The notes under the pieces: generated by a model | What the model saw: the letters and a program-made list of their open reading frames with translations, nothing else | Told to the model about the DNA's origin: nothing | The model's database searches: none | Position numbers and translations under genes: made by a program | Shown here: positions 18,147-26,974 of the stretch, in pieces | Numbering within the stretch: position 1 is the first letter of the stretch | Layout: each line of letters opens with the position of its first letter | DNA from: Alphaproteobacteria bacterium | Lineage (GTDB): Bacteria; Pseudomonadota; Alphaproteobacteria; DSM-16000; Inquilinaceae | Assembly: GCA_028277405.1 (NCBI GenBank) | Contig: JANQGH010000059.1 | Coordinates: 62,001-126,000, forward strand | Length of the DNA stretch: 64,000 nt | Direction of reading: 5' to 3'

Positions 18147-19448
18147 TCACACTGATGGTGGCCCGCCCGACATCCCGTGCGCCTTCAACATCGCATCGGC
18201 CAATGTCCAGATCTGGTCCAGCGACAGCTCCGCGCCCGTGTGGGGGTCCAGGGCCATGGCGCGGGCGATCTGGTCGTGGTTGCCGGTCACGATTGCCTCC
18301 ACCGCCGTCGCTTGCGGTGCGATGTTCGTCAGCATCAGGGATGCGAGTTGAACGGGCAGTGCGCCCACCTTCAAGGGGGCGAGGCCGTTGCGGTCGACGA
18401 CGCAGGGCACCTCGACGCAGCAGCCCTGCGGCAGGTTGTCGATCAGGTCGCGGTTGGGGACGTTGCCGTGAATGATGGCCGGCTCGCCCGTCACATGCGC
18501 CCGCACGATGTCGACGGCGTATTCTTCTGAACGCGCCAGGTCCGAGCCGTCGCTTGACAGCAGGTCCCGTTCCAGGTCGCCCCAGGCGGCGATCTGCTGT
18601 TCGCACCGGCTGGGGTATTCGTTCAGCGGGATGTTGAAGGCGTCGATCAGGTCCGGCTGCGCCCCCTTGATGAACCAGGGGACGTATTCGGCGAAATGCT
18701 CTGACGATTCGGTCACGAAATAGCCGAAGCGGCGCAGGATCTCGTACCGCACCAGCTCGTCGTCCGGCGGGGAGACGGTGCGCAGGCGCGGATAGAGATC
18801 CTCCACCCCATTGGCCCCGTGCTTTTCCAGGCGCGTGAAGAAGGCCATGTGGTTGATGCCCGCGCATTCGAACGAGATGTCGCGCAAATCCTCGCCCAGA
18901 TGATCGGCCAGCATCGCCGAGGTCTTCTGCACCGAATGGCAGAGCCCGACCACGCGGATGTCGGGGGCCAGAAGGCCCAGCGCCCAGCAGTTCATGGCCA
19001 TCGGGTTGGCATATTGCAGCATCGGGGCCTTGGGGCAGACGCGGCGCATGTCGTCGGCGATCTCGACCAGCACCGGCACGGTGCGCAGCGCGCGCATGAT
19101 GCCGCCGGCGCCCAGCGTGTCGCCGATCGTCTGGCGCAGGCCGAAGCGTTCGGGCACCTCGAAGTCGATGACGGTCGCGGGTCGATAGCCGCCGACCTGG
19201 ATCATCACGATGACGTAGTCCGCGCCCTCCAGTGCCGCCAGCCGGTCCGTGCCGGCGCTGATCGTGGCGGCCGCGCCGCTCTGGCTCGCCAGCCTGCGGG
19301 CGATGGTTTCGGAGGTGCGCAGCCGGTCCGCGTCGATGTCCATCAGGGCGATGTTCAACGCGCCGATTTGCGGGGTCAGGAACAGGTCGGTCAGGATCTT
19401 GCGGACGAACACGGTGCTGCCCGCGCCGATCATGGCGATTTTTGTCAT
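18147..19448 (-). CDS. GH4 family glycosidase (alpha-galactosidase MelA/AgaL type)
   Basis: This 433-residue family 4 glycoside hydrolase is of the type that cleaves alpha-galactosides by an NAD-dependent oxidation and elimination mechanism needing Mn2+. It opens with the Rossmann motif MIGAGSTVF. The metal ligands are Cys170 in GLCHSVQ and His200 in AGINHMAFF, the spacing expected for this family, with YANPMAMN between. The start at 19448 is the family start; codons upstream would add 36 unrelated residues. Ten bases separate it from the sulfatase upstream in the same operon. GH4 also includes alpha-glucosidases and galacturonidases, so galactose specificity is inferred from sequence style and the MelR-like regulator. 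Confidence 0.85.
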   Translation of the reverse strand: MTKIAMIGAGSTVFVRKILTDLFLTPQIGALNIALMDIDADRLRTSETIARRLASQSGAAATISAGTDRLAALEGADYVIVMIQVGGYRPATVIDFEVPERFGLRQTIGDTLGAGGIMRALRTVPVLVEIADDMRRVCPKAPMLQYANPMAMNCWALGLLAPDIRVVGLCHSVQKTSAMLADHLGEDLRDISFECAGINHMAFFTRLEKHGANGVEDLYPRLRTVSPPDDELVRYEILRRFGYFVTESSEHFAEYVPWFIKGAQPDLIDAFNIPLNEYPSRCEQQIAAWGDLERDLLSSDGSDLARSEEYAVDIVRAHVTGEPAIIHGNVPNRDLIDNLPQGCCVEVPCVVDRNGLAPLKVGALPVQLASLMLTNIAPQATAVEAIVTGNHDQIARAMALDPHTGAELSLDQIWTLADAMLKAHGMSGGPPSV

Positions 19449-19458
19449 GTTGGTTTGG

Positions 19459-20988
19459 CTAATGAGGTTGCTGTCGGTAGAGGGAGAACTGGCCGTCGGC
19501 ATAGTGAATGCGATGGGCCAGTTGGCGGTGAAGATAGTCACGCTCGATGCCCGCATGCGCCGGGTCGTCGGCCAGGTTTCTCACCTCCGCCGCGTCGTTG
19601 ACCATATCGAACAGAAGCGGCGGCAGCCCGGGCATGAAGACATGCTTGTACAGGGCGTCGCGATAGACCGTCATCATGGTGTCGCGCGCCGCAATGCGAT
19701 CGCTGCCGGTCTCGACATCGCGGCCGAAATGGTATTCCCAGGTGATGTAGTCGCGCCACGCGCCGGGCGGCGCGCCGTGGAGGAACGGCAGCAGCGAGGC
19801 GCCGTCAAGCTGGTGCGGGATCTCGGCGCCCAGCCAGTCCAGCAGGGTCGGAATGGTGTCGACCGCGCCGCTGAACCTGTCGACGACCGAGCCGCGCGCC
19901 GCGTCCGCCCGACTTGTCGGGTCGCGCAGGATCAGCGGCACATGGGCGCATTGCTCGGTCCAGGCGGCCTGATTGCAGAGATAGTGGTCGAACATGGCCT
20001 CGCCATGGTCGGAGGAGAACAGGATCAGCGTGTCCTCCCATTGCGCCATGTCCTTCAACTGCCGGAATAGGCGCCCGAGATTGGCGTCGATTTCGGCCAT
20101 GAGCCCGAGATGGATGGCCCTGATCGACCGCCAGTCAGCCTCATCGACATCGGCGATGCGGCCCGACATGCCGGGGATGCATTTCTCGCCCGCGTCGCCC
20201 TCGGCAATCATGGTGGCTAGCAGCGGGTGGATCGCGGCCTCGGCATCCGGGGTCGGCGCCCTGACCGGTGCCGCCAGGCTCTTCGGGTCGACCAGGCAGT
20301 TGTAGGGCTCGGGTGCGATCGTGGGATTGTGCGGCCGCAGATAGCACAGCAGCGCGCACCAGCCCGGCTCCTGTTCGCGCTGCCACGCCATCAGCCGGTC
20401 GGTCAGATAGGCGGTATCGCTGTCCTCCGCCGCGTATCGGGCCGGATGCCCGCCGGCGCCGCCAGTCGCGTTGGGGCGCGAAAGATCGGGCCGATAGGCG
20501 TCGTCACGGCCGTGAATGTCGAGACCCTTGGCGCGCAGATGCGCCAGCCAGTCGTGGGGCCGATCATCGGGCAAGTGACAGCCGACCGAAAGGCCGGGCA
20601 GCACGCGGTATCCGGGCTCGGCGAGCGGGTCCCCCGGTTCCAGGCTGCGCGGGTCAAGTGAGGTGTCCGTGTAGCCGAACAGCGTCGGATCGTAGCCGTG
20701 CCGGCGCAGATAATGCCCGATGGTCTTGTGACGCGCGTCCAACGGGACGCGGTTGGCCGTCACGCCGTGGGTCTGGGCGTAGAGCCCCGTGAACAGGCTC
20801 GCCCGGGCCGGCGAACAGGGGATGCATTGCGTGTAATGGCGCGCGAACGATACGCCGTCTGCCGCCAGGACGTCCAGGTTGGGCGTGTAGGAGCGTGGGG
20901 CGCCGAACTGATCCAGCCGCCATTGATCGGCATAGATCAGGAGAATGTTGCGCTTGCGCGTCGTTCGCGACCGGTCGCTTGGCATCAT
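19459..20988 (-). CDS. Sulfatase (formylglycine-dependent, cytoplasmic)
   Basis: This 509-residue alkaline-phosphatase-superfamily hydrolase has the sulfatase signature C-S-P-A-R at residues 58-62. Cys58 is the residue converted to formylglycine. Metal-binding DQ at residues 21-22 and SSDHGEAMFDH in the second half complete the active site. It lacks a signal peptide, so it should act in the cytoplasm on an imported substrate. The ATG overlaps the stop of the double-ATPase gene. Phosphonate monoester hydrolases share this layout, so phosphoester activity is possible. No sulfatase-maturing enzyme is present in the window; one must be elsewhere for activity. Confidence 0.87.
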   Translation of the reverse strand: MMPSDRSRTTRKRNILLIYADQWRLDQFGAPRSYTPNLDVLAADGVSFARHYTQCIPCSPARASLFTGLYAQTHGVTANRVPLDARHKTIGHYLRRHGYDPTLFGYTDTSLDPRSLEPGDPLAEPGYRVLPGLSVGCHLPDDRPHDWLAHLRAKGLDIHGRDDAYRPDLSRPNATGGAGGHPARYAAEDSDTAYLTDRLMAWQREQEPGWCALLCYLRPHNPTIAPEPYNCLVDPKSLAAPVRAPTPDAEAAIHPLLATMIAEGDAGEKCIPGMSGRIADVDEADWRSIRAIHLGLMAEIDANLGRLFRQLKDMAQWEDTLILFSSDHGEAMFDHYLCNQAAWTEQCAHVPLILRDPTSRADAARGSVVDRFSGAVDTIPTLLDWLGAEIPHQLDGASLLPFLHGAPPGAWRDYITWEYHFGRDVETGSDRIAARDTMMTVYRDALYKHVFMPGLPPLLFDMVNDAAEVRNLADDPAHAGIERDYLHRQLAHRIHYADGQFSLYRQQPH

Positions 20989-22613
20989 GTCAGTTCCAGT
21001 TTGGGGGCCGCGGCGATCAGCCGGCGCGTGTAGGGGTCGCGTGGGCGGTCGAAAATCTCGTCGCTCGGCCCGTATTCGATGATCTGCCCCTCGCGCATCA
21101 CCGCCACATCGCTGCACAAGGCCGAGGTCACCGCCAGGTCATGGGTGATCAGCAGGACCGACAGGTTCAGATCGCGGCGCAGGCTTTTCAGAAGCGCGAT
21201 GATGCGGGCCTGGGACGAGACGTCGAGAGACGACAGCGGCTCGTCGCAGAACAACAGTTCGGGGCCGACGACCAGCGCGCGGGCGATGGCGATCCGCTGA
21301 CGCTGCCCGCCGCTGAAGGCGTGGGGGAAGCGCTTCATCATGCCGGCCTCGAGCCCGCATCTTTCCAGCATTTCGACGGCGGTATCGCGTGCCTTGGCGG
21401 TGGAGGCCAACCCATGCTGCAGTTGCGGTTCGACCAGCGTCTCCTCGATCGTCTGCCAGGGGTTGAGCGACGCGTAGGGGTTCTGGAACACCATCTGCGC
21501 CCGACGCCAGTAGGCGCGCAGTCCCTTGCCTGTCAGCGTGCCGACATCGAACCGACTACCGTCGGCGGCGACCATCGTGACCTGTCCGGTGCTGCGGATG
21601 AGGCCGAGCGCGGCCCGCGCCAGCGTCGTCTTGCCCGACCCGCTTTCGCCGACCAGCGCGGTCACGGTGCCGCGCCTGATGGCCAGCGAGACGTCGGACA
21701 GGACCTTCTTCAAGGCCCGTCGCCTGGAGAAGCCGCTGCTTTCGCGATAGCTGACCGACAGGTCCGATATCGTCAGAATATCCGCCTCGCTCGCCGGCGC
21801 CACCGTCTGGCTGGCACGGCGCGGCAGGGCCGCGATCAGGGCCTTGGTGTAGTCGTGGCGCGGTGCGTTCAGCGTCTGTCGCGTCGGGCCTTCCTCGACC
21901 AGCCGGCCGTTTTTGAGCACCGCCAGCCGGTCCGCCACTTTCGAGGCCACGGCCAGGTCGTGGGTGATGAACAGCATGGCCGCGCCGACCTCGCGCTGCA
22001 CCTCGGCCAGCAGATCGAGCACCTGGGCCTGCACGGTCACGTCCAGTGCCGTCGTCGGCTCGTCGGCGATGATCAGGCGTGGTGTGCAGGCGACGGCGCG
22101 GGCGATCATCGCGCGTTGCAGCATGCCGCCGGAGAATTCGAACGGATAGCGCTCCACGGCGCGGCCTGCCTCGCGCACGCCCACACGGTCGAGCAGGTGT
22201 GCCGCCTCCGCCACGGCCGCCTTGCGCGACAGGCCATGATGCAGCACCAGCGGTTCGGCGACCTGCTCGCCGACCTTGTGGACGAGGGAGAAGGCGCTCA
22301 TCGGCTCTTGGAAGATCATGCCGATCTCGCGCCCGCGCAGCTTGCGCATGCGCCGGTCGTTCAGCCGAACCAGATCGACGGCGCCCGCCCGTTCGGAGCG
22401 AAACAGGATGCTGCCGGCGGTGGCGCCGATGGCCTTGGGCAACAGGCCCATGATCGCCAGCGATGTCAAACTCTTGCCCGATCCGCTTTCGCCGACCAGG
22501 CCCAGGGTTTCGCCTGGCCCGATGGACAGGGACAGCCTGTCCACCAGCGATGGCAAAGATCGGCTCTTGTCCAGTGCAAGCGTCAGGCCGCTGATGTCGA
22601 TGATGGGATCCAT
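20985..22613 (-). CDS. Oligopeptide-type ABC transporter ATPase, two fused ATPase domains
   Basis: This 542-residue protein carries two complete ATPase domains, equivalent to DppD plus DppF in one chain. Walker A appears as [10 protein letters not shown] (about residue 41) and again as GESGSGKTTL (about residue 318), with signatures FSGGMLQRA and FSGGQRQRI and two Walker B sites ([18 protein letters not shown]). Unlike the separate Dpp ATPases elsewhere in this window, it lacks the C-terminal four-cysteine motif. Such fusions are common in alphaproteobacterial sugar-oligomer importers. It follows two permease genes and overlaps the sulfatase gene. Confidence 0.92.
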   Translation of the reverse strand: MDPIIDISGLTLALDKSRSLPSLVDRLSLSIGPGETLGLVGESGSGKSLTSLAIMGLLPKAIGATAGSILFRSERAGAVDLVRLNDRRMRKLRGREIGMIFQEPMSAFSLVHKVGEQVAEPLVLHHGLSRKAAVAEAAHLLDRVGVREAGRAVERYPFEFSGGMLQRAMIARAVACTPRLIIADEPTTALDVTVQAQVLDLLAEVQREVGAAMLFITHDLAVASKVADRLAVLKNGRLVEEGPTRQTLNAPRHDYTKALIAALPRRASQTVAPASEADILTISDLSVSYRESSGFSRRRALKKVLSDVSLAIRRGTVTALVGESGSGKTTLARAALGLIRSTGQVTMVAADGSRFDVGTLTGKGLRAYWRRAQMVFQNPYASLNPWQTIEETLVEPQLQHGLASTAKARDTAVEMLERCGLEAGMMKRFPHAFSGGQRQRIAIARALVVGPELLFCDEPLSSLDVSSQARIIALLKSLRRDLNLSVLLITHDLAVTSALCSDVAVMREGQIIEYGPSDEIFDRPRDPYTRRLIAAAPKLELT

Positions 22614-22621
22614 CGGCGCGC

Positions 22622-23710
22622 CTAATAGCTCGACGGATCGGCGGCGTCGCGCACACCGTCACCGATGAAGTTCAAGAGCAGCACGACGATGACGACGAAG
22701 AAGCCGGGAATAAGGTACCAGGGCGTCAGGATGATCGCGGCGATCGACTGGGCGGGCAGCATCAAGACGCCGAGGCTGACCACCGGTTCGCGCAGCCCGA
22801 GACCCAGAAAGCTCAGCGCGGTTTCGGCCAGCACGATGGTGGAAAAGGCCAGCGTCAGGTCGACGATCAGATAGCCGGTGAAGGCCGGCAGCATGTGTTT
22901 GCGGAACACGCGCACCGGCCGGTTGCCGCCAAGCCGCGCGGCCAGCACATGTTCATCGCTGTGCATGGCAATGATGCGCGACCTCACCCGTCGGGCCAGC
23001 GTCGTCCAGCCGATCATCGCCAGGATCAGGGTCATGACCAGGTAGATTTGCAGGGCCGTCCATTCCCTGGGCACGGCGGCGGCTACCGTCAGCCAAAGCG
23101 GCAGGGTGGGGATAGACTGCAGGAACTCGATCACCCGCATGATGGCGGCGTCGACAATCCCTCCCAGATAGCCCGCGATGCCGCCCACCGTGATGCCCAG
23201 CACGAAGGCGGCGACCACGCTGGCCAGGCCAATCGACAGGCTGGTGCGGAAGGCATAAAGCGTGCGCGAGAAGATATCGCGCCCCAGCCGGTCGGTCCCG
23301 AACAGATGCAGATAGCCGCCGTCGCCGACGCCGAAGAAGTGGATGTCGCTTTCGAACAAGCCGAACCAGGAGTAGCTCTCGCCGCGGGCGAAGAACGCAA
23401 TCGGCCAGCGCGCCCCCGGATCGGCCACGGTGACACGGCGCAAGGTGTCCGGGTCCCGCTCGGTCACCCGCGCGATCACCATCGGCGCCAGCGACAGGCC
23501 GCCATCGGCGTTGGTAAAGGTGATGCCCATGGGTGCGCCGTCGGTATAGGCGCGGTTGCGCTCCTGCGGCGTGTAGGGCGCGAAAAACTCCGCAAACAGC
23601 GAGACGAAGACCAGCAGCACGAGAAGGCAGAGGCTGAGGAAGGCAAGCCGGTTCGACCGGAACGCGCGCCAGGCGAGCTGTCTGCGGGAAAGATCGGCGG
23701 CGGCCGTCAT
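22622..23710 (-). CDS. ABC transporter permease, OppC/DppC type
   Basis: This 362-residue membrane subunit has an N-terminal transmembrane segment with the OppC N-terminal domain (LAWRAFRSNRLAFLSL), then a long periplasmic region of about 150 residues around YSWFGLFESDIHFFG and FGTDRLGRDIFSRTLY. Five further helices follow. The EAA-like loop is in VLAARLGGNRPVRVFRKHM. The 3' end is FIGDGVRDAADP, the usual OppC ending. It overlaps the OppB-type gene by four bases. The large periplasmic insertion is typical of peptide-type importers that move oligosaccharides. Confidence 0.87.
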   Translation of the reverse strand: MTAAADLSRRQLAWRAFRSNRLAFLSLCLLVLLVFVSLFAEFFAPYTPQERNRAYTDGAPMGITFTNADGGLSLAPMVIARVTERDPDTLRRVTVADPGARWPIAFFARGESYSWFGLFESDIHFFGVGDGGYLHLFGTDRLGRDIFSRTLYAFRTSLSIGLASVVAAFVLGITVGGIAGYLGGIVDAAIMRVIEFLQSIPTLPLWLTVAAAVPREWTALQIYLVMTLILAMIGWTTLARRVRSRIIAMHSDEHVLAARLGGNRPVRVFRKHMLPAFTGYLIVDLTLAFSTIVLAETALSFLGLGLREPVVSLGVLMLPAQSIAAIILTPWYLIPGFFVVIVVLLLNFIGDGVRDAADPSSY

Positions 23711-24702
23711 TTGGACTCGACGCCCATGCGAATGCGCGGGTCCAGCCAGAAGAGCAGCAGGTCCGAAATCAGGGTCCCGATGACCACCAGCAGGTAGTAG
23801 ATCAGCAGGATCACCCCGGCGAGCGCCATGTCCTGACCGATGAGGGACTGCAGGAAGACGGGCCCCATGTCGGGCAGGGACAGCACGATGCCGACGATCG
23901 GCGCGCCGGAAATCACCAGCGTCAGTTCCCAGCCCAGGGTCGAGACGATCGGGATGATCGCCACGCGGGTGGGGTACTTCAAAATCACCTGCCAGGGGGA
24001 TTTGCCGGTGGCCAGCGCGGCACGGACATAGGGTTTGGACAGCTCGTCCAGCATCGTGGCCCGCATCGTCCGCACCTGCGCGGCGGTGCCCGCACTGCCC
24101 AGGACCAGAACTGGGATCACGAGATGGCTCAGCATGTCCCAGAACTTGCCCCAGGACCAGGGCTGGCCGAGATATTCCGGCGAGAATATGCCGCCGGCGG
24201 AAAGGCCGAACCAGCGCTGGGCCAGATAGACCAGGATCAACGCCAGCAGGAAGTTCGGCGTCGCCAGGCCGAAATAGCCGATGAAGGTGGCGCTGTAGTC
24301 GACCATCTTATGCTGGCGCACGGCCGAATAGATGCCGAGCGGAACGCCGACCAGGTAGATGATCACCAAGGCGGCAAACGAGATGGCCAGGGTCAGCGGC
24401 AGCCGTTCGGCCAGGACATGCGCCACCGGCTTTTGAAACTCGAAGGAAAAGCCGAGATCGCCCTGCAACAGGCTGAACATCCAGTCGGCATATTGCACCA
24501 CGAACGGGCGGTTGAGCCCAAAGGCCTCGCGGATGTTCTCGACCTCGTCGGGCGTCACCGTGTCGCCCTGCGCCGCGCGTGAGGCGGCCCAGACGTCGGC
24601 GAAATCCCCGGGCGGCAACTGGACGAGGAAGAAGACGACAAATGAGAAAGCGACCATGACGATCATGGCCGCGATCAGTCGCCGTCCCAGGAATGCAAGC
24701 AT
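23707..24702 (-). CDS. ABC transporter permease, OppB/DppB type
   Basis: About 331 residues. It begins with MLAFLGRRLIAAMIVMVAFS, the usual OppB first helix, then a periplasmic loop with EAFGLNRPFVVQYADWM. The transmembrane domain includes the LDELSKPYVRAALATGKSPW docking loop and ends in LLFWLDPRIRMG. A GTG directly before the ATG (24705) is an alternative start. It would form the membrane channel with the 22622 product. The hairpin at 24718-24756 separates it from the binding-protein gene. Confidence 0.87.
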   Translation of the reverse strand: MLAFLGRRLIAAMIVMVAFSFVVFFLVQLPPGDFADVWAASRAAQGDTVTPDEVENIREAFGLNRPFVVQYADWMFSLLQGDLGFSFEFQKPVAHVLAERLPLTLAISFAALVIIYLVGVPLGIYSAVRQHKMVDYSATFIGYFGLATPNFLLALILVYLAQRWFGLSAGGIFSPEYLGQPWSWGKFWDMLSHLVIPVLVLGSAGTAAQVRTMRATMLDELSKPYVRAALATGKSPWQVILKYPTRVAIIPIVSTLGWELTLVISGAPIVGIVLSLPDMGPVFLQSLIGQDMALAGVILLIYYLLVVIGTLISDLLLFWLDPRIRMGVESK

Positions 24703-24717
24703 CACAAGCCCTCGGTC

Positions 24718-24756
24718 AACCCGGCCCGCGCCAGCAGAAGCGGCGTGGGCCGGGTT
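24718..24756 (-). promoter_or_regulatory. Intercistronic hairpin after binding-protein gene
   Basis: Fifteen-base arms (AACCCGGCCCGCGCC and GGCGTGGGCCGGGTT; 14 Watson-Crick pairs and one G-U) enclose a nine-base loop. It starts 12 bases after the binding-protein stop and lies between that gene and the OppB-type permease. There is no T-tract. It is likely a transcript stabiliser or partial attenuator that keeps the binding protein in excess. Confidence 0.72.
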
Positions 24757-24768
24757 GCGCTCAGTCGG

Positions 24769-26760
24769 CTACTGTCCTGCCGGATAGTACCACTGGTCGA
24801 CACCCCAGGGCTGCATATAGCCATAGGCCGCCGAATTGCCGATCCAGTTGATGTCCGGAACGTTGGCCAGGTCTGCGTTAATGATCGAGACCCGCGGCAG
24901 TTCCGCAAAGACGCCGATGATCGGCAAATGCTCGCGGTGGATCTCGGTCATCTGCACCAGGCGCTGGTTCCAGTCCTCGGACCCGGGCGGGTAGGTCACA
25001 GCCTCTTCGCCCAGCGCCAGCAGGTCCAGCGCCCACTGCGGCGGCTCTTGCCCCGACGCCCCGTCGGTCTCGATGTATTCCAGCCAGGGCAGGCCGGTCA
25101 GCGGGTCGTTGATGTGGAAAGGCGGCACCATCGCTTCCAGACCGGCGGCCAGCACCGGATAGATCGGCTGGTCGTAGATCATGTGGATGTCCAGCGCATT
25201 GGCGCGCCCGCGTTCGCCAAGCGTCACGGAATCGATCTCGCGCAATTGCGTATCGATGCCGACATCGCGCCACATCTCGGCCACCAGGATGGGGAATTCG
25301 GGCGACCCCGCGAATTGCGAGGAGTACTCCCACACGATCGAGAAGGTTTCGCCGTCGGGGCGGCGGCGCATGCCGTCGGACCCGCGCTCCATCCCCATCG
25401 CGTCCAGCAACTGGTTGGCCAGGTCGGGATCGAACTGGGCGAAGTGGTCGGTATCGCTGTCCTCGGCGAACGGCGTGTTGTACGGCAGCGACGTGCCCAA
25501 GGTGGCCAGACCCAGGAACAGGGTCTCGTTCACCTCGTCGCGATCGATGGCGACGCTCATGGCCTGGCGAAAGCGCGGGTCGGCGTAGATCTCGCGAATT
25601 GCCTCGTCTTCATGGGTCTGGTTGAAGACGATGAAGGGCCCCTTATTGCCGCCCGGCAGGATGACCCGATAGTTCCCGGCCTCCTCGTTCTCGCGCAGGA
25701 CCGGATAGTTCTCCAGACCGTCCGGCGACTTCTGGTCGACATTGCCGTTGATGATCTCGATCACGTACAGGCTGGGGTCGATGAAACGCTCGCTGTGCCG
25801 GTTCACGTACGGCAGCTGCTGGCCCGACGTGTCGACACGGTGATAGTACGGATTGGGCACAAAGGTCCGGTAGGTCTCGTCCGGCGCCTCGACCATGATG
25901 TGGCTTTCCAGCGTCGGCACCTCCAGGCCCAGCGCGGAATGGGTGGTGCGGTCCATCCAATGGCCCCAGCGCACGCGGAACCAGTCCGCCCAGGTATCGA
26001 AGCCGGCCGCCTGGGCCAGTTCGTCTGCGTTGTCGGCATAGTCGCCATGGAACGGCTCAAGCGCGTGTCGCGGCGCGAATGCCGCAAAGAACACGCCTTG
26101 TCCAACCAAATGGTTCAGCAGTCCCGGCTGCGGCGCGTCGAAGACGAACCGAACCGTCGTGTCGTCGATGATTTCGGCCCGCGCGCCGACATTCCAGGGC
26201 GACCGGGTGGTCGGGTACAGCTCTTCATTGTTGATCAGATCGTTCAGCCAGAAGGCGACATCATGGGCGGTGAACGGGTGGCCGTCCGACCAGCGATGCC
26301 CCTCGCGCAAGGTAAAGGTCAGTTCGGTGTAGTCGTCGTTCCATTCCCAGCCGGTCGCCACGTCCGGGATGATGGTTTCCTGATCGTCGTCGATGCGCAC
26401 GAGCTGGACCTGGCGCCAGGACAGCCCCTCGGACGTGTTGGATTCCAAGGCCCGGGCGAGATAGCGCATCTCGCCGCCATACGTGCCGCAATTCTCGTAA
26501 GGCACGATCACCAGCGGTTCGGCGGGCAGGCGTTCGGCGACCGGGGGCAGGTCGTCGCGGCCGACCAGCGCGGCCAGGTCGGGGTTTTGGGTGAACACCA
26601 TTTCGGTGCCCGTTTGCGCCTCGAACTGCGCCAACTCCATCTGCTCGATGCCGCCATGGTCCAGACCCATCGGGTCGGCGACGGTCGGGCAGGTTTGTGC
26701 AAGAGCCGGCGACGTGGCGATCAATGTGGCCATACTCACAAGCGATAGCTTCAGTCTCAT
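24769..26760 (-). CDS. Family-5 substrate-binding protein of oligopeptide/oligosaccharide ABC importer
   Basis: This 663-residue periplasmic binding protein has a Sec signal peptide (MRLKLSLVSM, hydrophobic core, cleavage near SPALA-QT at residue 21). The body matches SBP family 5, with FTLREGHRWSDGHPFTAHDV near residue 180 and PYNTPFAEDSD later. It is longer than classical OppA or DppA (about 540), as are the family-5 proteins that carry oligosaccharides, such as AgpA of Sinorhizobium. With GH4, sulfatase and a MelR-like regulator around it, the ligand is probably an oligosaccharide rather than a peptide. A rich divergent promoter region lies upstream. Confidence 0.87.
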   Translation of the reverse strand: MRLKLSLVSMATLIATSPALAQTCPTVADPMGLDHGGIEQMELAQFEAQTGTEMVFTQNPDLAALVGRDDLPPVAERLPAEPLVIVPYENCGTYGGEMRYLARALESNTSEGLSWRQVQLVRIDDDQETIIPDVATGWEWNDDYTELTFTLREGHRWSDGHPFTAHDVAFWLNDLINNEELYPTTRSPWNVGARAEIIDDTTVRFVFDAPQPGLLNHLVGQGVFFAAFAPRHALEPFHGDYADNADELAQAAGFDTWADWFRVRWGHWMDRTTHSALGLEVPTLESHIMVEAPDETYRTFVPNPYYHRVDTSGQQLPYVNRHSERFIDPSLYVIEIINGNVDQKSPDGLENYPVLRENEEAGNYRVILPGGNKGPFIVFNQTHEDEAIREIYADPRFRQAMSVAIDRDEVNETLFLGLATLGTSLPYNTPFAEDSDTDHFAQFDPDLANQLLDAMGMERGSDGMRRRPDGETFSIVWEYSSQFAGSPEFPILVAEMWRDVGIDTQLREIDSVTLGERGRANALDIHMIYDQPIYPVLAAGLEAMVPPFHINDPLTGLPWLEYIETDGASGQEPPQWALDLLALGEEAVTYPPGSEDWNQRLVQMTEIHREHLPIIGVFAELPRVSIINADLANVPDINWIGNSAAYGYMQPWGVDQWYYPAGQ

Positions 26761-26974
26761 GGCTGTGCTCCAGTTCGATTGGAAACCAAAAGGGTGGGAC
26801 GCCGCTCAAAGGCGATGCATCACGCCCCCCCATCGAAACCGATTGGCCGGGATGAGTCTTTCCGGTCCGCGATCGCCGATTCCGGAAAAGTCAGATTTTC
26901 GCCGAAGTTTTTGTGACGCCGTTTCCCTGTGCGTGTAGGTTCGCCCAAGCGTTCCAACCCTTGGGAAGGCAGCC
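26761..26974. promoter_or_regulatory. Divergent promoter region of the galactoside-type operon and its AraC regulator
   Basis: These 214 bases separate the leftward transport operon and the rightward AraC gene. CGATTGG occurs twice, and TTCCGGAAAAG and TTTTCGCCGAAG give short imperfect repeats, but no clear AraC half-site pair was proven. GGGAAGG at 26963-26969 is the ribosome binding site of the AraC gene. Confidence 0.4.

Noticed and set aside
20895..22625. A 576-codon plus-strand frame opposite the fused ATPase
   Set aside because: It is the antisense shadow of an unmistakable double ABC ATPase; no family motif is present in it.
24745..26748. A 667-codon open frame on the plus strand opposite the binding-protein gene
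   Set aside because: It mirrors codon positions of a clear family-5 binding protein, is rich in Arg/His/Gly/Val as antisense high-GC frames are, and has no recognisable domain.
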